DNA from: an uncultured Clostridia bacterium
GTDB taxonomy: Bacteria > Bacillota > Clostridia > Oscillospirales > Oscillospiraceae
Assembly (NCBI GenBank): GCA_946619065.1
Contig: CAMOLY010000024.1
Location: 1-11,830, forward strand
Reading direction: 5' to 3'
Length of the DNA: 11,830 nucleotides
A program made the position numbers and the translations under genes. Under the pieces are notes generated by a model. That model did no database searches. It worked only from the letters and a program-made list of their open reading frames with translations, and had not been told where the DNA came from. The first letter of the stretch is position 1. Each line of letters opens with the position of its first letter. Positions 7,270 through 11,830 of this stretch are shown one piece after another.

Positions 7270-8852
7270 AGCTGCTGGTCAAAAAACAGATGACGGAGAT
7301 TTTCCGCAGCTATTTCTACAACGCGAAGAAGAATACGGCCCGATCCAAAGCGGCCACCGTCGGTTTGTTCCTCCTCTTCACGTTCCTGATGGCAGGCGTG
7401 ATCGGCGTCACCTTCGCCTTCCTGGCCAAGGTTCTGTGCCGGCCGCTGACGCTTGTCGGCGTGGACTGGCTGTATTTTACGGTCTTCGGCGGAATTGCAA
7501 TCGTGCTCGGCACGCTGGGCTCTGTGTTCAACACCTTCTCCGGCCTGTATCTGGGCAAGGACAACGATCTTCTGCTTTCCATGCCCATACCGCTCCGTTA
7601 CATTGTGGCCGCCCGCTTACTTGGCGTCTATCTGATGGGCCTGCTGTATTCCGGCATCATTGCCGTACCCACGCTAATTGTGTATTGGATCACAGTGGGA
7701 CCCACGGTTCCAAACGTCCTGGGCGGCCTCTTCTGGCTGCTGCTGCTCTCCCTGCTGATTCTGGCGCTGACCTGCCTGCTGGGCTGGGTGGTGGCGCGTC
7801 TCAGCGTCAAGCTCAAAAACAAGAGCTTTGTCACGGTGCTGATCGCCCTGGTTGGTGTCGTGCTGTACTATGTGATCTACTTTAAGGCGCAGAGCATGAT
7901 CCGTGACCTGATCCACAACGCCGCCCTTTACGGCAGCCGGATCAAGGGAGCCGCCTGGCTCCTGTATTCCTTCGGCAAGGGCGGGACCGGAGATTGGCTG
8001 CACCTGCTGCTCTTCGCGGGCCTGATGGCGGTTTTCCTGGGTCTGGTGTGGTGGATGCTCAACCGCACCTTCCTGAACATCGCCACCGCCACCGGCACAG
8101 TCTCCAAACGCAGGACGGCAGCCAGGCAGATCAAGCCTGCCTCGCTGCAGACTGCCCTGCTGGGCAAGGAGTTCCGCCGCTTTGCCTCCAGCGCCAATTA
8201 CATGCTCAATTGCGGTCTGGGCGTCGTGCTGATTCCGGCAATCGGAATTGCAGCGCTGATCTTCTCTTCTGATCTTCGGCTGCTGTTCGCGCTGCCCTTT
8301 TTCGGCCGCGGTGCGATGACGGTGGTCTGCTGCACCCTGCTTGCGGGCAGCTGCACGATGATCATCCCTGCCGTGCCCTCCGTTTCTCTGGAGGCCCGCA
8401 CCCTCTGGCTGATCAAGTCTCTGCCGGTCACGCCGATGCAGGTGCTCCGCCCCAAGCTTCTGGTCCAGCTGATCCTGGGCGGAGCGGCGACGGTTTTTGC
8501 CGCTGCCTGCCTCCTGATCGCCCTGCCCTTCGGCTGGGCGGAGGGGCTTCTGCTGATAGCCTTCGCGGTGAGCTTCGTTCTTTCCTTCGGCATGGCCTCG
8601 GTCAGCCTGGGTCTGCGCCTGCCGAATCTGACCTGGACGAACGAAATCGTGCCCATCAAGCAGTCCGGCGCCGTCCTGATTGCCGTCCTCGGAGGATTTG
8701 CCTACACCGCAGTCTTCGCGGGGCTCTTCTTCCTGATCAAACCGGACCCGACGCTGTATCTGACCCTCGCAATTCTGCTCAACCTTCTGCTTGCCGCGGC
8801 CTTGTATGTCTGGCTGAAAAAATGCGGGGTCAAACGCTTTGAAGCACTGTAA
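7263..8852 (+). CDS. ABC-2-like exporter permease
   Basis: The 529-residue product is an integral membrane protein with about 12 hydrophobic segments (roughly residues 33-56, 66-93, 115-145, 154-180, 187-207, 246-266, 314-335, 350-372, 400-422, 426-450, 470-492 and 499-517). They are arranged as two halves joined by a basic cytoplasmic loop near 280-300. It resembles the large putative ABC exporter permeases (ABC_tran_2-like) rather than short 6-helix ABC-2 permeases; this is judged from size, topology and the ATPase partner, not from a database match. It overlaps the ATPase gene by 7 nt and lies 25 nt before the lipoprotein gene. One polypeptide of this size with two similar halves could serve as the whole translocation path. 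The substrate is unknown. Confidence 0.88.
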   Translation: MLKLLVKKQMTEIFRSYFYNAKKNTARSKAATVGLFLLFTFLMAGVIGVTFAFLAKVLCRPLTLVGVDWLYFTVFGGIAIVLGTLGSVFNTFSGLYLGKDNDLLLSMPIPLRYIVAARLLGVYLMGLLYSGIIAVPTLIVYWITVGPTVPNVLGGLFWLLLLSLLILALTCLLGWVVARLSVKLKNKSFVTVLIALVGVVLYYVIYFKAQSMIRDLIHNAALYGSRIKGAAWLLYSFGKGGTGDWLHLLLFAGLMAVFLGLVWWMLNRTFLNIATATGTVSKRRTAARQIKPASLQTALLGKEFRRFASSANYMLNCGLGVVLIPAIGIAALIFSSDLRLLFALPFFGRGAMTVVCCTLLAGSCTMIIPAVPSVSLEARTLWLIKSLPVTPMQVLRPKLLVQLILGGAATVFAAACLLIALPFGWAEGLLLIAFAVSFVLSFGMASVSLGLRLPNLTWTNEIVPIKQSGAVLIAVLGGFAYTAVFAGLFFLIKPDPTLYLTLAILLNLLLAAALYVWLKKCGVKRFEAL

Positions 8853-8877
8853 TTTTTCACAGAAAGGGGAACCTGAT

Positions 8878-9759
8878 ATGAAACGATTCTTTTGTTTACT
8901 GGTATGTACGGTCCTGCTGCTGAGTCTGTTCGGCTGCTCCGGCGCGAAGCGCGCCTCCGGGTCTGCGCAGCAGACTGGGAACGGCGAGGTCCCAAGCCTG
9001 GCAGCCCCGGCAACCGATCTGCTGGCAAGCGGGAGCGGGGGAGCGGAGACAGAACCCTCGACTTCGCATCACGCTCCGTCCGCGGATCCCACCGAGACGG
9101 AGGCAGTGACGACCGGGACGCCGTCCACAGAGGCGACCACCGACGCACCGGAGACCGCCGCCCCGACCGACGCACCGGAGACCGCTGCACCGACCGAAAA
9201 GCCGGAAACTGCCGCTCCGACCGAAGCGCCGACTCAGTCCACGGCAACTGAACCGAACGCTTTGGAAGACAACCTGGAGGCGCTGCGCAAGCAGATAGAA
9301 GCGCAGGATGCCATATGCGGCGTGATTTTTCTCGGCTTTACCGACACGGACGCCCCCGCGTTCGAGGCCGGGACCGACGCCTGGACGTCGTTTCTGAAGG
9401 ACTCCGACTATCGGGACCTGCAGTTTCTGCAGGAGATCCCGGATGACCACGTGGTCGATGCCGGAGGCACAGAGGTCTATTGTCTGATTCCGCTTTCGGA
9501 TAGAACCGTAAAAGACGTGACCGGGGCCGTGATGGATGAAGACGGCATTCTTACGCCCGGCGGCCCGGTCCTCTTCGAGGATTACGGCAACGCGCCCTTC
9601 ATCCTCCGCTGCAACGTCAGCGACATTGTCTCGAATGTGGTCGTGACCATAATGACAGAGGACGCAGTGCTCATGTGGGAACCCTGCCTGAGCCTGGAGG
9701 ATAATCATGTCGTTGTCCCGTCGGAGGGCGGCCTGCTCAATCTGACGCCCGCCAACTGA
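8878..9759 (+). CDS. Predicted lipoprotein of unknown function with Pro/Thr-rich stalk
   Basis: The 293-residue product begins with a basic N-terminus, a hydrophobic core and the lipobox LFGC with the lipidated cysteine at residue 20, so it should be anchored on the outer face of the membrane. Residues 21-125 are low in complexity and rich in Ala, Thr, Pro and Glu, with a 9-residue repeat (DAPETAAPT) at 89-115; this looks like a flexible wall-spanning stalk. Residues 128-293 form a compact domain that starts with a helix (EDNLEALRKQI) and runs into strands such as CGVIFLGFTD; I do not recognise this family. The ATG at 8878 has AAAGGGGA 7 nt upstream; a start at 8839 would overlap the permease and spoil the signal. 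It is the third gene of the ABC operon, so it may help the exporter with its substrate or sense its state. Function is not assigned. Confidence 0.88.
   Translation: MKRFFCLLVCTVLLLSLFGCSGAKRASGSAQQTGNGEVPSLAAPATDLLASGSGGAETEPSTSHHAPSADPTETEAVTTGTPSTEATTDAPETAAPTDAPETAAPTEKPETAAPTEAPTQSTATEPNALEDNLEALRKQIEAQDAICGVIFLGFTDTDAPAFEAGTDAWTSFLKDSDYRDLQFLQEIPDDHVVDAGGTEVYCLIPLSDRTVKDVTGAVMDEDGILTPGGPVLFEDYGNAPFILRCNVSDIVSNVVVTIMTEDAVLMWEPCLSLEDNHVVVPSEGGLLNLTPAN
9142..9234 (+). repeat. 27-nt tandem repeat coding for the lipoprotein stalk
   Basis: Three units at 9142-9168, 9169-9195 and 9196-9222 and a partial one at 9223-9234 encode DAPETAAPT, DAPETAAPT, EKPETAAPT and EAPT. The first two units are nearly identical in DNA, so the copy number may vary between strains. 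Confidence 0.85.
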
Positions 9760-9796
9760 TTGCCCGTGCCGGCCGCATAATTTGCCAAATTCCGCA

Positions 9797-9833
9797 GATA
9801 CTACCACCGAACTTTCTGTTAGGAGGTAGTATC
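9797..9833 (+). promoter_or_regulatory. Inverted repeat that sequesters the ribosome binding site
   Basis: GATACTACC (9797-9805) and GGTAGTATC (9825-9833) are perfect complements; two more C-G pairs form across an A-A mismatch (9807-9808 with 9822-9823). The Shine-Dalgarno AGGAGG (9821-9826) lies in the 3' arm, and the arm ends at the base before the ATG at 9834. As RNA it would hide the ribosome site; as DNA it could also be a repressor operator. No promoter is visible in 9760-9796. Confidence 0.7.
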
Positions 9834-11024
9834 ATGAAAAGAAAGAAACGGCTCTCTCTGCTGGCGGCTGGTCTGCTGTTCTGTCTGAGCCTTCCGGTCT
9901 TTGCCGAGGGCGGGATCCCGGGCGACGCGGAGTATCATTTTACCGGGCATGAATTCTCTGACTCGGATGACCTGCGCGGCGTCTTTGTGACCGGGCTGCC
10001 GGAAGCGGGGACGGCCACGCTGATGCTCGGAGACCGGGTCATCCGTGCCGGAGACGCCCTTTCCGCAGAAGACCTCTCCGCCCTGCGCCTGCGTCCTTCC
10101 GCAAACCGGGACGCTGAGGCCGTCATCACGTTCCTGCCGGTCAGCTCCGGCGGCGCGGAACCGGAGAGTGTCCTGACGATGCACATTGAAAAAGCCGAGG
10201 ATAAGCCTCCGGTGGCAAAGGATCTGAAGCTCGAAACCTACCGTAATCTCCCCAATACCGGCGTTCTGAAGGCGGAAAACGACGATGACGGCCCAATGAC
10301 CTTCACGCTGAAAAACCGCCCCGACCGCGGCACGGTGGAGCTGTCCGAGGACGGCAGCTTTACCTACACGCCGAAGCGGAACAAGGTGGGAGAGGACAGC
10401 TTTACCTTCACGGCCACCGACGCTGCGGGCAACGAATCCGAGCCTGCGGTCGTGCGGATCCGGATTCTGCTGCCCCAGGACAAGGAGACCTTCGCCGATC
10501 TCCCGCAGGACGGCCAGTTCGCCGCGCTTTGGCTGCGGGAGTCCGGACTGTACGAGGGCGAGCGCATCTCCGGCCGGCTCTCCTTCGGCCCGGCAAAGCC
10601 GGTTACCCGCGGGGAATTCCTGGCGATGGTAATGGATCTCAACGGCATCGCCCCAGAGATCGGCCTGGCCGCCTCGGGCTTTGACGATGAGCAGCAGGCG
10701 CCGCCCTGGCTGCGTCCCTATCTGGCCTCAGCGATGCGTCGCGGCATTGCCTGCGGCACCCGCAGCGAGGCCGGGCTCCTTTTCCGGCCGAACGATCCGA
10801 TCACCGGCTCGGAGGCCGCGCTGATTCTTACCCGCGCGCTGGGCCTGGGGACGGAACAGCCGGTATCGTCCCTGGAAATGCCGGAGGATGAATCGGTCCC
10901 GGCCTGGGCGGCGGAGGCTGTTGCCGCGCTTCGAAATGCCGGCATCCCGGTAACCGGGACGCAGGAGCCCCTGACCCGCGCGGAGACCGCGCAGCTCCTC
11001 TATCTGGCCTCCAAGCTGCAATAA
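9834..11024 (+). CDS. Secreted cell-wall protein with Ig/cadherin-like and divergent SLH domains
   Basis: The 396-residue product has a signal peptide (KRKK, hydrophobic core, cleavage near PVFA, residue 24). Residues 30-120 look like one beta-sandwich repeat (GLPEAGTATLMLGDRVIRAGDALS and further). Residues 124-212 match the cadherin-like/Big_9 type, with NLPNTGVLKAENDDDGPMTF, GTVELSEDGSFTYTP and DSFTFTATDAAGN. Three divergent SLH units follow at about 220-272 (with TRGEF), 281-338 (FRPNDPITGSEA) and 350-395 (LTRAET). The SLH part should bind secondary wall polymer and the beta domains reach outward. Its SLH units are much less regular than those of the 5310 gene, so the two are not recent duplicates. 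AGGAGG lies 7 nt before the ATG but within a hairpin. It may belong to the upstream exporter operon (74-nt gap, no terminator seen). Confidence 0.88.
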   Translation: MKRKKRLSLLAAGLLFCLSLPVFAEGGIPGDAEYHFTGHEFSDSDDLRGVFVTGLPEAGTATLMLGDRVIRAGDALSAEDLSALRLRPSANRDAEAVITFLPVSSGGAEPESVLTMHIEKAEDKPPVAKDLKLETYRNLPNTGVLKAENDDDGPMTFTLKNRPDRGTVELSEDGSFTYTPKRNKVGEDSFTFTATDAAGNESEPAVVRIRILLPQDKETFADLPQDGQFAALWLRESGLYEGERISGRLSFGPAKPVTRGEFLAMVMDLNGIAPEIGLAASGFDDEQQAPPWLRPYLASAMRRGIACGTRSEAGLLFRPNDPITGSEAALILTRALGLGTEQPVSSLEMPEDESVPAWAAEAVAALRNAGIPVTGTQEPLTRAETAQLLYLASKLQ

Positions 11025-11030
11025 CCGATT

Positions 11031-11041
11031 ATGATACGAAG
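11031..11041 (+). repeat. Left copy of an 11-bp direct repeat flanking vapBC
   Basis: ATGATACGAAG occurs here and again at 11769-11779, just outside and at the end of the toxin-antitoxin module. The two copies are 738 bp apart, and each runs into a long inverted repeat. Confidence 0.8.
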
Positions 11042-11081
11042 CTCCGATAAAAATCAAAAGATTTTTATCGGAGCTTCGTAT
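11034..11081. repeat. Perfect 22-bp inverted repeat downstream of the SLH gene
   Basis: Arms 11034-11055 and 11060-11081 are exact complements around a 4-nt AAAA loop. It lies 9 nt after the SLH stop codon and 8 nt before the vapBC -35 box. It probably acts as a terminator, but no T-tract follows the stem and the T5 lies next to the loop, so it is not a textbook intrinsic terminator. Confidence 0.8.
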
Positions 11082-11088
11082 GAAAAGC

Positions 11089-11118
11089 TTGACAGTGGTA
11101 TATACTCTGATATATACT
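11089..11118 (+). promoter_or_regulatory. vapBC promoter with repeated operator-like boxes
   Basis: TTGACA (11089-11094) and TATACT (11113-11118) are 18 bp apart. TATATACT occurs twice, at 11099-11106 and 11111-11118, in the spacer and on the -10 box; the first copy lies within the palindrome GTATATAC. This fits autoregulation by the VapB antitoxin, alone or with VapC, which is usual for such modules. Confidence 0.75.
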
Positions 11119-11140
11119 TTGTATAAGGAGGTGTTCAGTC

Positions 11141-11371
11141 ATGGAAACAGCAAAGATTTTTGAAAACGGCAAGAGCCAGGCAGTCCGGCTGCCGAAGAAG
11201 TTCCGCTTTGCCGGCGACGAGGTTTATGTGCAGAAGGTGGGCCAGGCCGTTGTCCTGATGCCGAAGGAGTCCGCGTGGGAGATCTTCATGGACGGCGTCA
11301 GCAGCTTCACGGAGGACTTCTTTGCGGACGGGCGTGACAGCGGCGTGAACACTGTGAGGGAAGCGCTATGA
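11141..11371 (+). CDS. vapB: VapB-like antitoxin, AbrB/SpoVT fold
   Basis: The 76-residue product has the N-terminal swapped-hairpin DNA-binding domain of AbrB-type antitoxins: METAKIFENGKSQAVRLPKKFRF, with the strongly conserved SQAVRLPK at 12-19 and a second strand block at about 24-40. The C-terminal part (about 43-76, acidic and aromatic, e.g. EIFMDGVSSFTEDFF) would wrap the toxin. It should neutralise VapC and repress its own promoter at the TATATACT boxes just upstream. AAGGAGG lies 9 nt before the ATG. Its last bases overlap the toxin start by 4 nt (ATGA), the usual coupled arrangement with antitoxin first. Confidence 0.92.
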   Translation: METAKIFENGKSQAVRLPKKFRFAGDEVYVQKVGQAVVLMPKESAWEIFMDGVSSFTEDFFADGRDSGVNTVREAL

Positions 11372-11772
11372 CCTATATGCTCGACACGAACATTTGCATC
11401 TACGCCATCAAGAACCGTCCGAAGCAGGTGTTTGCAAAGATCAAGGAGAACCTGTTCTGCGGCCTTTGTATTTCAGCTATTACCCTGGCCGAGCTGGAGC
11501 ACGGCGTGGAAAAGAGCCAATTTCCGGACCGCAACCGCGCCGCGCTTTTGCAGTTTCTGTCCATTCTGGACGTGCTGCCCTTTGACGATGACGCCGCTGT
11601 GGAATTCGGCATGATCTGCGTCGACCTGCAGCGCAAGGGCACACCCATCGGGACGATGGATATGCTGATCGCCGGACACGCGAGAGCGGAAAACATGATC
11701 CTGGTCACAAATAACACCCGGGAATTCCAACGAGTCGAAAATCTCCGTCTTGAAAACTGGGCAGAGGAATGA
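11368..11772 (+). CDS. vapC: VapC-like PIN-domain ribonuclease toxin
   Basis: The 134-residue product is a PIN-domain endoribonuclease. It has MTYMLDTNICIYAIKNRP with catalytic D6, ITLAELEHG with E42, GTPIGTMDMLIAGHA with D98, and VTNNTREF near 113-120; these carry the acidic residues that bind Mg2+. The pattern MLDTN.CI..IK..P, RKGTPIG..D..IAGHA and TNN.REF.R...L..ENW is that of the enteric VapC/MvpT group, members of which cut initiator tRNA in the anticodon loop; the same target here is inference. The toxin should be held inactive by the VapB product encoded with a 4-nt overlap upstream. The stop codon lies in the right copy of the 11-bp direct repeat. All key residues are present, so it appears intact. 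Confidence 0.94.
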   Translation: MTYMLDTNICIYAIKNRPKQVFAKIKENLFCGLCISAITLAELEHGVEKSQFPDRNRAALLQFLSILDVLPFDDDAAVEFGMICVDLQRKGTPIGTMDMLIAGHARAENMILVTNNTREFQRVENLRLENWAEE

Positions 11773-11779
11773 TACGAAG
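11769..11779 (+). repeat. Right copy of the 11-bp direct repeat flanking vapBC
   Basis: ATGATACGAAG is identical to 11031-11041. It includes the TGA stop of vapC and leads straight into the terminator hairpin at 11778. Confidence 0.8.
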
Positions 11780-11825
11780 GGCTCGTTGCAAAATGAATCA
11801 TTTTGCAACGAGCCCTGTGGTTTTT
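11778..11825 (+). terminator. vapBC terminator
   Basis: Arms 11778-11796 and 11798-11816 are perfectly complementary over 19 nt (the innermost pairs must open to form a loop). GTGG and then TTTTT (11821-11825) follow. It lies 5 nt after the vapC stop and should end the module's transcript. Confidence 0.85.
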
Positions 11826-11830
11826 GCCGA

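Noticed and set aside
9142..9234. CRISPR-like short tandem repeats
   Set aside because: The units are contiguous, in frame and encode a Pro/Thr-rich stalk; there are no spacers.
9760..9796. Promoter for the second SLH gene (TTGCCC and CATAAT)
   Set aside because: The two boxes are only 10 bp apart, so they cannot form a normal sigma-A promoter.

Overview
The window looks like chromosomal DNA from a GC-rich member of the Clostridia, probably of the Oscillospiraceae/Ruminococcaceae kind. This is inferred from strong AGGAGG-type ribosome sites, Gram-positive sigma-A-like promoters, S-layer homology (SLH) domains, a BspA-type leucine-rich repeat protein, a diderm-independent lipoprotein and the queT gene. 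The exact taxon cannot be read from the sequence.

Layout. (1) 1-811: rplA (ribosomal protein L1, TTG start) ends at a near-perfect 23-bp bidirectional terminator. (2) 812-1500, minus strand: queT, the substrate-binding membrane subunit of a queuosine-precursor ECF transporter. Its leader contains a promoter, a preQ1-I-like riboswitch aptamer, a possible antiterminator and an intrinsic terminator. (3) 1646-5167: one very large MacB-like ABC protein, with an N-terminal ATPase, a permease of FtsX type and a roughly 750-residue outside domain that carries three 64-residue tandem repeats. (4) 5310-6407: a secreted protein with BspA-type LRRs and three SLH domains, with its own good promoter. (5) 6556-9759: a tight operon of ABC ATPase, a 529-residue polytopic permease and a lipoprotein with a Pro/Thr-rich repeat stalk. 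It is preceded by two mutually exclusive hairpins, one of which is a terminator. (6) 9834-11024: a second secreted protein with Ig/cadherin-like and degenerate SLH modules; its Shine-Dalgarno sequence lies in a perfect hairpin abutting the start codon. (7) 11031-11825: a vapBC toxin-antitoxin module with an operator-like promoter, flanked by an 11-bp direct repeat and by two long inverted repeats.

How the genes fit together. Regions 3-6 form an envelope block: two ABC exporters, one lipoprotein and two wall-anchored SLH proteins, all on the plus strand. The order suggests transport coupled to cell-surface assembly or defence, but no substrate can be assigned. queT imports a queuosine precursor and appears to be shut off by preQ1 through premature termination. 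vapBC is an accessory module at the edge of the block. The most informative non-coding signals are the queT riboswitch and its antiterminator, the alternative hairpins at 6461-6515, the RBS hairpin at 9797-9833 and the repeats around vapBC.
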